Positions 1 to 8,147 of a DNA stretch of 64,000 nt are shown piece after piece. How positions within the stretch are numbered: the stretch's first letter is position 1; every line of letters starts with the position of its first letter. A program made the position numbers and the translations under genes. The notes below the pieces were generated by a model that was not told the DNA's origin, made no database searches, and saw nothing but the letters and a program-made list of their open reading frames with translations. The DNA comes from Pseudomonas fluorescens (lineage in GTDB: Bacteria > Pseudomonadota > Gammaproteobacteria > Pseudomonadales > Pseudomonadaceae), in the NCBI RefSeq assembly GCF_001307155.1, contig NZ_CP012830.1, positions 1,054,001 through 1,118,000 on the forward strand, written 5' to 3'.

Positions 1-962
1 CAGCTATGGGTCCAGACCGAGTACACCTCACCCGCGTATAAAATCCCTGTGTCACTGGGGCATCACCGGGTCGTTATTGAGGTCGTGCTTAGCCCGATTC
101 GGCTCTCGGTGGTGGGGCAAGAGGTAAAGGCGATCATTCAGGTTGAGTCGTATTACACCCAGGAGGCATTGGGCGACGTCAAGGTTAAGTGGCGTGTAGG
201 CAATACGGTTGTCGATGAGGTGGTAACCACGGCCAATGGCCAGAGTTCATTCACTTTCACTCCCGAGACGGTCGGAGAACACACCATCACTGCCGAGGTA
301 GAAAGCCTCTACTACGGCCCCGATGTTCCCGTTGAACAGTCATTTGACTTCGAGGTGTTGGAGAACAGCCCCTGGGAGCAAGCCACGCTGTCCATGAATG
401 GGACTCCGGTTGATCTGAGCAAGCAGGATCTTGTTATTTTTCGCGGACAGGAGAATGACCTGACACTCGAGTTTGCGCAGCTGACAGATTATGGGTTCAC
501 TTTACAGCTGGTCGAGTCTGACGCAGGGCTGAATGTAGAGGCGAATCCGCCATTCGAACTTGAACAGCCCATGCCGCCGACCGGGCAGTTATGGACCCTC
601 ACGCCAGGAAAGGACAAAAGCGGCTTTTGCAAGCTACGCATCAGCAGTCCAGCGGTGAGTGTTGATTGGGAAATAGTGTGCCGAGTGTTTTCGACCGACC
701 TGGGCGATGAGGCAGAGATCGAGATTGGCGGCATGGTCGTTCCGGTCGGGGGCAACACGTTCATCCGTGGCCAAGGCCAGACCGTTACGCTGAAGCCTAA
801 ACTCGGTAGTCCGCTGACCGGGCATCCGGTGACGCTGACCTGCGTGATCAAAAGTGGTCTGGACGTAGCCAATGTGGTAAGTGCGCCGGCATTGGGCAGT
901 GAGCAAAAAGTTCACAGCTGGGTCGTGACCGGGTCGACCAAGAGCGGCACCTTCCAGTTAAC
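1..962 (+). repeat. Long near-identical block shared with 2104-3065
   Basis: This block matches the second Ig-like gene at a constant offset of 2103 bp with only scattered substitutions (for example tac/ttc in the first 30 bases). The match ends abruptly after the codons for GTFQL, where the two genes continue with different repeat units. Confidence 0.85.
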
Positions 963-1698
963 TCTGACCGGCAAGGACATGACCACGCCGATCACCGTTG
1001 CGGTCAGCAAGTTGCTGTCGACCAACCTGGCCGATGAGGTCGGCGTCCTGATAGATGGCAAGGATGTTCCGTCTACTGGTATCGACTTTTCCCCAGCGAC
1101 CCCCTACGTTGTTACGCTCAAACCCAAACCCAACAGCCCTTTGACGGACCATTCCGTAATACTTAAGCGCTCGATCATCACGGGGCTAGAACCTGAAGAC
1201 TTGAAGTGTGAGCCGCCTTTCGACCGGGAGCAAACGGAGTACAGATGGACCATGACCGGTTTGCCCGCAGACGGCACGTTCCAACTAGAGCTGGTGGGCA
1301 ATGATATGACCCAGGCCTTGCTTGTGCCGGTTTGCAGGTTGTCCACTGACAACAGAACGGACGTTTTTACTGTTTATCTCGATGGCACTTATCTGGGAGT
1401 TGTCCAGCGAATAGTTCTGCCCCGAAATGTCCCGTGTAGCTTTCGTCTCAGCAGAAGCCACGAATTTACTACTGCACAAACTGCCATGATGCGCTGGGGC
1501 ACACCTCCCACTGGAACGGGGGTAAAAATTGATCCAGATATGGGGAGCCACCAGATAATAATGACCGGTGGGTATTTTAAATGGGATATGACGCTCCCTG
1601 AAATCGGCGTATTTTCGGCAAGGGTCTATATTTGGAAAGGGACACTTATTGCCCCATCCTTAATTGCATCTACACTCTTCACCCTAGTAGTGCAGTAA
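1..1698 (+). CDS. Ig-like repeat protein, 5'-truncated by window edge
   Basis: The reading frame is open from base 1, so the gene starts outside the window; the first in-window GTG at 49 is internal. The visible 565 residues hold a Big_1-like Ig domain (about residues 17-115), a diverged beta-sandwich unit starting NSPWEQATLSMNG, one 109-residue unit starting STDLGDEAEIEIGG (DNA from 691), a related unit starting STNLADEVGV (from 1018), and a unique C-terminal domain. Bases 1-962 are almost identical to 2104-3065 inside the next gene, so the two genes are tandem paralogues kept alike by recombination. What is visible has no membrane anchor or RTX-type secretion signal. The function is unknown; a surface, adhesin-like or toxin-associated scaffold is only a guess. 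Confidence 0.8.
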   Translation, partial: QLWVQTEYTSPAYKIPVSLGHHRVVIEVVLSPIRLSVVGQEVKAIIQVESYYTQEALGDVKVKWRVGNTVVDEVVTTANGQSSFTFTPETVGEHTITAEVESLYYGPDVPVEQSFDFEVLENSPWEQATLSMNGTPVDLSKQDLVIFRGQENDLTLEFAQLTDYGFTLQLVESDAGLNVEANPPFELEQPMPPTGQLWTLTPGKDKSGFCKLRISSPAVSVDWEIVCRVFSTDLGDEAEIEIGGMVVPVGGNTFIRGQGQTVTLKPKLGSPLTGHPVTLTCVIKSGLDVANVVSAPALGSEQKVHSWVVTGSTKSGTFQLTLTGKDMTTPITVAVSKLLSTNLADEVGVLIDGKDVPSTGIDFSPATPYVVTLKPKPNSPLTDHSVILKRSIITGLEPEDLKCEPPFDREQTEYRWTMTGLPADGTFQLELVGNDMTQALLVPVCRLSTDNRTDVFTVYLDGTYLGVVQRIVLPRNVPCSFRLSRSHEFTTAQTAMMRWGTPPTGTGVKIDPDMGSHQIIMTGGYFKWDMTLPEIGVFSARVYIWKGTLIAPSLIASTLFTLVVQ

Positions 1699-1842
1699 TA
1701 ACAAAACCTCAATTACCCCCCTTGTCAAATCCTCTATTTATCTTTCAGGATTGGTTCAAGGAGTTCCCGACCGCATAAAACATAAAGGGAACTGATTTAT
1801 TTAATTTTGTTGAATTCTCTTTTGCAATTGGAGACAAACACG

Positions 1843-4407
1843 ATGGCACTTGATCGCGAATCCAAAACCACGTCCATTCCCCTAGTATATCTTTGCCACG
1901 GCGGAGATCATAAAATCTCCATTACGGCGGAAAAAGACAGCCCCTGGATTAATTATGGGGTCAGCCTTAATGGTCAACCGGGCACGACGCTGCCACTGTC
2001 GGCCATGCCAGAGATTGGTAAGTTTCAGAAATTTGAAGAGAGCGGCGCTGTCTGGACAATCAACTGCCCAGCCAAAGGTGCTGATGCACCAGTGGAAACA
2101 TTTCAGCTATGGGTCCAGACCGAGTTCACCTCACCCGCGTATAAAATCCCTGTGTCACTGGGGCATCACCGGGTCGTTATTCAGGTCGTGCTTAGCCCGA
2201 TTCGGCTCTCGGTGGTGGGGCAAGAGGTAAAGGCGATCATTCAGGTTGAGTCGTATTACACCCAGAAGGCATTGGGCGACGTCAAGGTTAAGTGGCGTGT
2301 AGGCAATACGGTTGTCGATGAGGTGGTAACCACGGCCAATGGCCAGAGTTCATTCACTTTCACTCCCGAGACGGTCGGAGAACACACCATCACTGCCGAG
2401 GTAGAAAGCCTCTACTATGGCCCCGATGTTCCCGTTGAACAGTCATTTGACTTCGAGGTGTTGGAGAACAGCCCCTGGGAGCAAGCCACGCTGTCCATGA
2501 ATGGGACTCCGGTCGATCTGAGCAAGCAGGATCTTGTTATTTTTCGCGGACAGCAAAATGACCTGACACTCGAGTTTGCGCAGCTGACAGGTTATGGGTT
2601 CACTTTACAGCTGGTCGAGTCTGACGCAGGGCTGAATGTAGAGGCGAATCCGCCATTCGAACTTGAACAGCCCATGCCGCCGACCGGGCAGTTATGGACC
2701 CTCACGCCAGGAAAGGACAAAAGCGGCTTTTGCAAGCTACGCATCAGCAGTCCAGCGGTGAGTGTTGATTGGGAAATAGTGTGCCGAGTGTTTTCGACCG
2801 ACCTGGGCGATGAGGCAGAGATCGAGATTGGCGGCATGGTCGTTCCGGTCGGGGGCAACACGTTCATCCGTGGCCAAGGCCAGACCGTTACGCTGAAGCC
2901 TAAACTCGGTAGTCCGCTGACCGGGCATCCGGTGACGCTGACCTGCGTGATCAAAAGTGGTCTGGACGTAGCCAATGTGGTGAGTGCGCCGGCATTGGGC
3001 AGTGAGCAAAAAGTTCACAGCTGGGTCGTGACCGGGTCGACCAAGAGCGGCACCTTCCAGTTAATTGCGGCCGGCCAGGGCATGACCACACCGATCACCG
3101 TAGCGCTCAGCACGCTGCTGTCGACCGACCTGGGCGATGAGGCAGAGATCGAGATTGGCGGCATGGTCGTTCCGGTCGGGGGCAACACGTTCTTCCGTGG
3201 CCAAGGCCAGACCGTTACGCTGAAGCCTAAACTCGGTAGTCCGCTGACCGGGCATCCGGTGACGCTGACCTGCGTGATCAAAAGTGGTCTGGACGTAGCC
3301 AATGTGGTGAGTGCGCCGGCATTGGGCAGTGAGCAAAAAGTTCACAGCTGGGTCGTGACCGGGTCGACCAAGAGCGGCACCTTCCAGTTAATTGCGGCCG
3401 GCCTGGGCATGACCACACCGATCACCGTAGCGCTCAGCACGCTGCTGTCGACCGACCTGGGCGATGAGGCAGAGATCGAGATTGGCGGCATGGTCGTTCC
3501 GGTCGGGGGCAACACGTTCTTCCGTGGCCAAGGCCAGACCGTTACGCTGAAGCCTAAACTCGGTAGTCCGCTGACCGGGCATCCGGTGACGCTGACCTGC
3601 GTGATCAAAAGTGGTCTGGACGTAGCCAATGTGGTAAGTGCGCCGGCATTGGGCAGTGAGCAAAAAGTTCACAGCTGGGTCGTGACCGGGTCGACCAAGA
3701 GCGGCACCTTCCAGTTAATTGCGGCCGGCCTGGGCATGACCACGCCTATCACCGTGGCGCTCAGCAAGCTGCTGTCGACCAACCTGGCGGACGAGGCGAC
3801 GGTTTTATTGGACGGCGTTACACTGCCGCAAAACGGGGCAGATTTCATTGGAGGCCAAACAAAAGTACTCACCCTTAGTTACAAGAACGCAGATGTGTTA
3901 GTTGGCGTTACTTTGGCCCTTGACTGGGTTCCTGGCTCTGGCCTTATACGTGGTGACCTTTCAAGCCAACCACCCCTTCGCCAACTTTCCACGCGACACG
4001 AATGGAACATCAGGGGGACTGCGTCGAAGGCGGGTACTTTTACATTGAAGCTGTTCAGCGAAGGAGAGAAAGGGGTACTACTAACGCCGAATAACAGGTT
4101 AATCAAACAAAAGTTCGTATTCAAAGTAACCAATTGGCCTTTACCTCCAGAGTGGCTCTCAAAGCGTTATTCGGAAACCTGCCATATTTATGGAACGCTG
4201 GAGGCAATAGGCAATAACTCCATAAGGAATGTGCCTCTCGTGCTTCATGTCCCTGGAATCGATTCAGCTTATACGGTAAGCAATTCATTTGGTGCTTTCG
4301 ATTTCAATTTATTCAGTGCCAAGCCAGTTGGCCTGCATGAAATTCTTTTGCGAGAGAACATAGACGGCAGTTCTACACAGCAAAAATTATTGCTGAAAGT
4401 TGAATAA
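1843..4407 (+). CDS. Ig-like repeat protein, tandem paralogue of the upstream gene
   Basis: The product is 854 aa. I chose ATG 1843 (MALDRESK...) over an upstream in-frame start at 1807 because GGAG lies 10 bases before it. Domains in order: a unique N-terminal region (about 1-105), a Big_1-like Ig domain (about 105-205), a diverged unit (NSPWEQATLSMNG...), three nearly identical 109-residue units (each STDLGDEAEIEIGG...), a fourth diverged unit (STNLADEATVLLDG), and a C-terminal domain resembling a carboxypeptidase-regulatory fold (VSNSFGAFDFNLFSAKPVG). There is no signal peptide. The gene lies 144 bp after its paralogue on the same strand. The repeat number probably changes by unequal crossing-over. 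The function is unknown. Confidence 0.85.
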   Translation: MALDRESKTTSIPLVYLCHGGDHKISITAEKDSPWINYGVSLNGQPGTTLPLSAMPEIGKFQKFEESGAVWTINCPAKGADAPVETFQLWVQTEFTSPAYKIPVSLGHHRVVIQVVLSPIRLSVVGQEVKAIIQVESYYTQKALGDVKVKWRVGNTVVDEVVTTANGQSSFTFTPETVGEHTITAEVESLYYGPDVPVEQSFDFEVLENSPWEQATLSMNGTPVDLSKQDLVIFRGQQNDLTLEFAQLTGYGFTLQLVESDAGLNVEANPPFELEQPMPPTGQLWTLTPGKDKSGFCKLRISSPAVSVDWEIVCRVFSTDLGDEAEIEIGGMVVPVGGNTFIRGQGQTVTLKPKLGSPLTGHPVTLTCVIKSGLDVANVVSAPALGSEQKVHSWVVTGSTKSGTFQLIAAGQGMTTPITVALSTLLSTDLGDEAEIEIGGMVVPVGGNTFFRGQGQTVTLKPKLGSPLTGHPVTLTCVIKSGLDVANVVSAPALGSEQKVHSWVVTGSTKSGTFQLIAAGLGMTTPITVALSTLLSTDLGDEAEIEIGGMVVPVGGNTFFRGQGQTVTLKPKLGSPLTGHPVTLTCVIKSGLDVANVVSAPALGSEQKVHSWVVTGSTKSGTFQLIAAGLGMTTPITVALSKLLSTNLADEATVLLDGVTLPQNGADFIGGQTKVLTLSYKNADVLVGVTLALDWVPGSGLIRGDLSSQPPLRQLSTRHEWNIRGTASKAGTFTLKLFSEGEKGVLLTPNNRLIKQKFVFKVTNWPLPPEWLSKRYSETCHIYGTLEAIGNNSIRNVPLVLHVPGIDSAYTVSNSFGAFDFNLFSAKPVGLHEILLRENIDGSSTQQKLLLKVE
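2104..3065 (+). repeat. Second copy of the block at 1-962
   Basis: This is the partner of the long direct repeat at the start of the window. Its sharp 3' boundary coincides with the edge of a 109-residue unit, as expected from gene conversion or unequal crossing-over. Confidence 0.85.
2794..3774 (+). repeat. Three tandem 327-bp repeat units
   Basis: Units start at 2794, 3121 and 3448 (each tcgaccgacctgggcgat), exactly 327 bp or 109 codons apart. They differ by only a few bases, such as atc/ttc in FIRG versus FFRG and cag/ctg in GQGM versus GLGM. A fourth, diverged unit begins at 3775. Confidence 0.95.
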
Positions 4408-4560
4408 TAACTGGCACCGACCAGCAAGAAATGGAGCATTTCATCAGGTTAACGGCTAACCCTTATAGCAACCCGCGGGGTTAGTCTCTTGCTTGCAGAT
4501 CTTTAGTCTTTAAATCAAGATAAAACCCACCATCCACATTTAACGAACCCAAGAGAAAAG

Positions 4561-4571
4561 GACCACTGATA
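4561..4571. repeat. 11-bp target-site duplication, left copy
   Basis: GACCACTGATA directly precedes the left end of the insertion sequence and is repeated exactly at 6085-6095. An 11-bp duplication is within the usual range for the IS4 family. Confidence 0.9.
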
Positions 4572-4590
4572 GAATGGCACTTACTTAGCA
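4572..4590 (+). repeat. Left terminal inverted repeat of the IS
   Basis: The sequence gaatggcacttacttagca is inverted at 6066-6084 with 18 of 19 positions matching. Confidence 0.9.
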
Positions 4591-4689
4591 GCTAACCAGT
4601 TGAGCTAAAAGCAAAAAATGAAGAAGAGCTGGTCTTGGTCTACGGTGATAGTTGCGAACGCACACCGATGAACCAAGGACACAGCCCCA

Positions 4690-6075
4690 ATGAATCGTAG
4701 ACGTCAAATTCTCCAGCATCAACAGCAACGTTTTCACCGACATGCTTCGAACTGTGATGCCTATGCTTTTTTCAATCTTCTCACTGCTCCCGAGCTGTTA
4801 CAGCGCGTCGAATCTGCACTGCCAGAATATCGGGAGCGTCTGTTTCCGCCGACTGAAACGCTGTCTATGTTTCTGGCTCAAGCGATGAGTGCCGACCGCT
4901 CCTGCCAGAACGCCGTCAACGACTTGTCCATCAAACGGTCTTGTGGCGGCATGAAGCCCAATAGCACTCGCACGGGCGCCTACTGTAAGGCCAGAAAGCG
5001 ACTGCCTGTGAAGATGGTTTCCACATTGGTCAGGCACACCGGTGTTTCGATTAGTGATAAAGCACCATCGTCGTGGCGCTGGATGGGGCGGCCTGTACGC
5101 CTTGTGGACGGTACGACGGTCAGCATGCCCGACACCGCGGCCAATCAGGGGGCCTATCCGCAGTCTCGCGGTCAGAAAGTCGGTCTTGGTTTTCCGCTGT
5201 GTCGAGTGGTTGGCATCGTTTGCCTCTCCAGCGGCGCCGTTTTAGATGCCGCCCTTGGGCGTTTCCGAGGCAAGGGTGGCGATGAACAGACGCTGCTCAG
5301 ATCAATGCTCGACACGTTGAAAGCAGGCGACATTTTGTTGGGCGATGCTTACTACGCTACTTATTTCCTGCTGTGCGAGTTGCAACGTAGAGGTGTCGAT
5401 GGCGTGTTCGAACAATATGGCGCTCGACGGCGCAGCACGGACTTTCGCCTGGGTCAAAGTCTCGGTTCGGAAGATCATCTGATCGAGTTGAAGAAGCCCG
5501 AAAGAAGGCCGCCCTGGATGAGTCAGGCGCATTACGAACAGGCGCCTGAAAGGCTGACAGTGCGAGAGCTTAAGGCAGGCGGAAAGACGTTGGTGACCAC
5601 GTTGCATTGCCCGAGGCAGACACCCAAAACAGCCCTAAAATCGCTGTACAAGGGGCGATGGCATGTCGAGTTAGATTTACGCAATCTCAAAGCTACGCTG
5701 GGACTTGGAAAGTTAAGCTGCAAAACCCCAGGCATGGCAGTCAAGGAGTTATGGGTCTATCTGTTGGCACACAATCTGATCCGAATGCTCATGGCACAAT
5801 CGGCTTTATTAGCTGACTGCTTACCTCGCGAGCTGAGTTTCAAACACAGCCTTCAGTTATGGCTGGCCCTGCGACAATACGGCCGCCTTGAAGAAGAGGA
5901 TGGCCTGTCAAATTTATTGACGCTGATCGCTCAAAGGCGCGTTGAAAACCGACCCGGTCGTATCGAGCCGCGAGCCATAAAACGAAGACCTCAAGCCTAC
6001 CCCTTGCTGACCCAATCACGTCGATCAGCAAGGGCAGATGTTAGGAAAAACGGGCACGCTAAACATGTTAAGTAA
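4690..6075 (+). CDS. IS4-family transposase (DDE)
   Basis: The 461-residue DDE transposase catalyses cut-and-paste movement of the surrounding element. Candidate catalytic residues are D140 in RLVDGTTVSMPDT, D219 in LLGDAYYATY, and E327 in the family signature YKGRWHVELDLRNLK (the Y-R-E-K motif). An AAGGA sits 12 bases before the ATG. The stop codon lies inside the right inverted repeat, so gene and element end almost together. The frame is uninterrupted and the length fits the family, so the element may be active. Confidence 0.95.
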   Translation: MNRRRQILQHQQQRFHRHASNCDAYAFFNLLTAPELLQRVESALPEYRERLFPPTETLSMFLAQAMSADRSCQNAVNDLSIKRSCGGMKPNSTRTGAYCKARKRLPVKMVSTLVRHTGVSISDKAPSSWRWMGRPVRLVDGTTVSMPDTAANQGAYPQSRGQKVGLGFPLCRVVGIVCLSSGAVLDAALGRFRGKGGDEQTLLRSMLDTLKAGDILLGDAYYATYFLLCELQRRGVDGVFEQYGARRRSTDFRLGQSLGSEDHLIELKKPERRPPWMSQAHYEQAPERLTVRELKAGGKTLVTTLHCPRQTPKTALKSLYKGRWHVELDLRNLKATLGLGKLSCKTPGMAVKELWVYLLAHNLIRMLMAQSALLADCLPRELSFKHSLQLWLALRQYGRLEEEDGLSNLLTLIAQRRVENRPGRIEPRAIKRRPQAYPLLTQSRRSARADVRKNGHAKHVK

Positions 6076-6084
6076 GTGCCATTC

Positions 6085-6095
6085 GACCACTGATA
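6085..6095. repeat. 11-bp target-site duplication, right copy
   Basis: GACCACTGATA is identical to 4561-4571. Removing the IS and one copy joins the flanks cleanly. Confidence 0.9.
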
Positions 6096-6153
6096 TATAT
6101 AATTATCATGCCGATTGCTCCCCCCACGCCCAACCAATTGAGCAGGAGGCTTT

Positions 6154-6545
6154 TTAGTTATCGCAAATAAGCAACCAGATAGCGCACTCAGGCTTCTGGC
6201 CCACAACGGCGGGATAGCGTAGCTGGATGGAGATTGGCAACTCTTTTCCCGGCTCCAATACGTACTTGTCATCACCGGGAGTGACCAGCATCAGTGATGC
6301 CTTCGCTACCGTCGTGTATCACCTCAGCCCAAAGTTCACTGTGAATTTTTGTGCCCAACGGCAAATCGGCAAATCGGCAAATCGGCAAACGACAGTTTCC
6401 AATTTGAAACGGCATGACGGGTTGCTTTCAGCACAATGTCGTAACTGTAAATCCAGCTGTGGCTTTCAATATCCAGCCATTTCGTCTCGAACTCAAAGAT
6501 GAACTCACCAAACCACCCATCGCCAATCCCATCTACGCTTAGGTA
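6154..6545 (-). pseudogene. Frameshifted 3' remnant of a paralogue of the 10764-11507 gene
   Basis: Read on the minus strand, segments in different frames match the C-terminal half of the protein at 10764-11507: WIYSYDIVLKATRHAVSNWK versus WIYSYDFILRATRHSIAQWK, then LGTKI and HDGSEGI versus LGTKI and HDGTEGI, then DKYVLEPGKELPISIQL versus GKYVLEPGIDLPVSVQL. At least two frameshifts separate these segments. One coincides with an expanded 8-bp tandem repeat at 6361-6390. The 5' half is missing: homology stops near 6545, where the next gene begins on the other strand. The frame ends at a TAA (6154-6156). Not functional. Confidence 0.8.
6361..6390. repeat. 8-bp tandem repeat that breaks the pseudogene frame
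   Basis: GCAAATCG occurs three times in a row, followed by a partial fourth copy (gcaaac). The intact paralogue has no such array at the matching place (AGLPLGTKI). Two extra units add 16 bases, which shifts the frame, as in replication slippage. Confidence 0.8.
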
Positions 6546-6547
6546 GC

Positions 6548-7042
6548 ATGACCCTCCCCTGCCCGAGGTTTCGCGTCATGTTCATCGGCGTCCTGCTCGT
6601 CATCACCTGGCTGATCCTCTTGCTACGCTATCCGGCCAAAGCCTTGCCGGTCTCTTTGGCGGCGGCGATCGGGCTGGGGTTGGTCGCGACCTGGGTGATA
6701 TGGCTGGACAACCGCGAGATCAAGCAACTGGCGCGGCTGGAGTTGCGCATCAGCTACGCACCGGAACACTGCCCGGCGGATCGTCCGCTGGAACTGAAGC
6801 TGAACAACGGCAACGACGTGCCGCTGACCGAGTTGCGCTGGCGGATCGCCGCCTATGCGCCGGGCGATACGGTCAACCTGGCCGACAATCAATACGCCGC
6901 GCCGCGCTACCGTGGCCCCGGCGAATTACAGGCCGGCGCCACGTGGGAAGACTGCTTGCCGATGCCGCCGCTGCGTCCGGGCTATCGCCCGCAAACCCTG
7001 GAGTTTCGCGCCGAGCATTTGCAAGGTAGTTTCTCTGACTGA
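6548..7042 (+). CDS. Small inner-membrane protein of unknown function
   Basis: The product is 164 aa. Two hydrophobic segments (about residues 12-27 and 33-52) are followed by a soluble domain of about 110 residues that reads like a small beta-rich fold (PLELKLNNGNDVPLTELRW). This suggests a hairpin-anchored protein. An alternative ATG lies 11 codons downstream (MFIGVLL). It is 39 bp upstream of the SDR gene on the same strand, so the two may be co-transcribed. I do not recognise the family. Confidence 0.7.
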   Translation: MTLPCPRFRVMFIGVLLVITWLILLLRYPAKALPVSLAAAIGLGLVATWVIWLDNREIKQLARLELRISYAPEHCPADRPLELKLNNGNDVPLTELRWRIAAYAPGDTVNLADNQYAAPRYRGPGELQAGATWEDCLPMPPLRPGYRPQTLEFRAEHLQGSFSD

Positions 7043-7081
7043 TCCTTTTCTCCACCCTTCTACTTGCACAAGGACCGCGCC

Positions 7082-7906
7082 ATGCCCGTCGCATTAATCA
7101 CCGGTTGTTCCAGCGGCATTGGCCGCGCCCTGGCTGATGCCTTCAAAAACGCCGGGTTCGAGGTCCTGGCCACCGCGCGCAAGGCTGAAGATGTGGCGAT
7201 ACTCGCCGCAGCCGGGTTCACCGCCGTGCAACTGGACGTCAATGACGGGCCGGCACTCGAACAATTGAGTGAGCGGATCAACCAGCAACACGGCGGCCTT
7301 GACGTACTGATCAACAACGCCGGTTACGGCGCCATGGGGCCACTGCTCGACGGCGGTGTCGCGGCGATGCAACGGCAGTTCGAAACCAATGTGTTTGCCG
7401 TGGTCGGTGTCACCCGCGCGCTGTTTCCCGTGCTGCGTCGCGCCAAGGGATTAGTGGTGAATATCGGCAGCGTCTCCGGCGTTTTGGTCACACCATTCGC
7501 CGGTGCCTATTGCGCCTCGAAAGCCGCGGTGCATGCCTTGAGCGATGCGCTGCGCATGGAACTGGCACCCTTCGGCATCCGGGTGATGGAAGTCCAGCCC
7601 GGCGCCATCGCCTCCAGTTTTGCCAGGAATGCAGGCGTTGAAGCCGAACAACTGATCAGCGAACAATCGCCCTGGTGGCCGCTGCGCGAGGGAATTCGTG
7701 CCCGGGCCAAGGCTTCTCAGAACAACCCGACCCCGGCGAGCACATTTGCCAACGATCTGCTCAAGGCTGTGCAGCACAGCAAACCGCCGCACTTGTTGCG
7801 TCTGGGTAATGGCAGTCGAGCGTTGCCGCTAATGGCCGCGTTACTGCCCAGAGGTCTGCTCGATATCATCCTGAAGAAGAAGTTTGCGCTCAATAACACG
7901 CTCTAA
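7082..7906 (+). CDS. Short-chain dehydrogenase/reductase (classical SDR)
   Basis: A 274-aa NAD(P)(H)-dependent oxidoreductase of the classical SDR type. It shows the cofactor motif TGCSSGIG near the N terminus, NNAG in the core, the catalytic serine in NIGSVSG and the YxxxK pair in AYCASKAA. I use ATG 7082 because AAGGA sits about 8 bases before it; an in-frame ATG at 7064 has no such site. The substrate cannot be told from the sequence. The hydrophobic C-terminal tail (LMAALLPRGLLDIIL) resembles that of membrane-associated SDRs acting on lipids or retinoid-like substrates. Confidence 0.9.
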   Translation: MPVALITGCSSGIGRALADAFKNAGFEVLATARKAEDVAILAAAGFTAVQLDVNDGPALEQLSERINQQHGGLDVLINNAGYGAMGPLLDGGVAAMQRQFETNVFAVVGVTRALFPVLRRAKGLVVNIGSVSGVLVTPFAGAYCASKAAVHALSDALRMELAPFGIRVMEVQPGAIASSFARNAGVEAEQLISEQSPWWPLREGIRARAKASQNNPTPASTFANDLLKAVQHSKPPHLLRLGNGSRALPLMAALLPRGLLDIILKKKFALNNTL

Positions 7907-7919
7907 CATCCGCCCTCGC

Positions 7920-7941
7920 GCTGCGGACATCGCTCCGCAGC
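7920..7941 (+). terminator. Hairpin after the SDR gene
   Basis: An 8-bp perfect stem (gctgcgga/tccgcagc) with a 6-base loop starts 14 bases after the stop codon. There is no clear T-run, so it is a weak terminator or an RNA-stabilising hairpin. Confidence 0.4.
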
Positions 7942-8147
7942 CAACCGCAATAAACCTCAACTAACCAATCAAACAACAGACATAAACAAACACATTAAAC
8001 CAGCAACTAAATATAGCAATAGCATCTACCGATCTATAACTTGCTCACTCATGAGGCCTGCCTATCAGCCCCCATGAAAAACCACATCTAAAAAACAATT
8101 AATCCGTTCTTCATATCGGACACTGAAACTCACACAAGGTAAATACC

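Larger units (their letters stand above)
4572..6084 (+). mobile_element. IS4-family insertion sequence, complete, 1513 bp
   Basis: The element is bounded by inverted repeats: left gaatggcacttacttagca (4572-4590), and the right end (6066-6084) reads the same on the other strand with one mismatch in 19. It is flanked by a perfect 11-bp target duplication and holds one intact transposase gene. Intact ends, open frame and perfect duplication point to a recent insertion. It sits between the second Ig-like gene and the 3' end of a pseudogene, so it probably broke no gene. Confidence 0.92.

Noticed and set aside
489..3872. Several minus-strand ORFs of 80-130 codons inside the Ig-like repeats
   Set aside because: They repeat with the same 327-bp period as the coding strand, have no ribosome site and mirror the plus-strand repeats.
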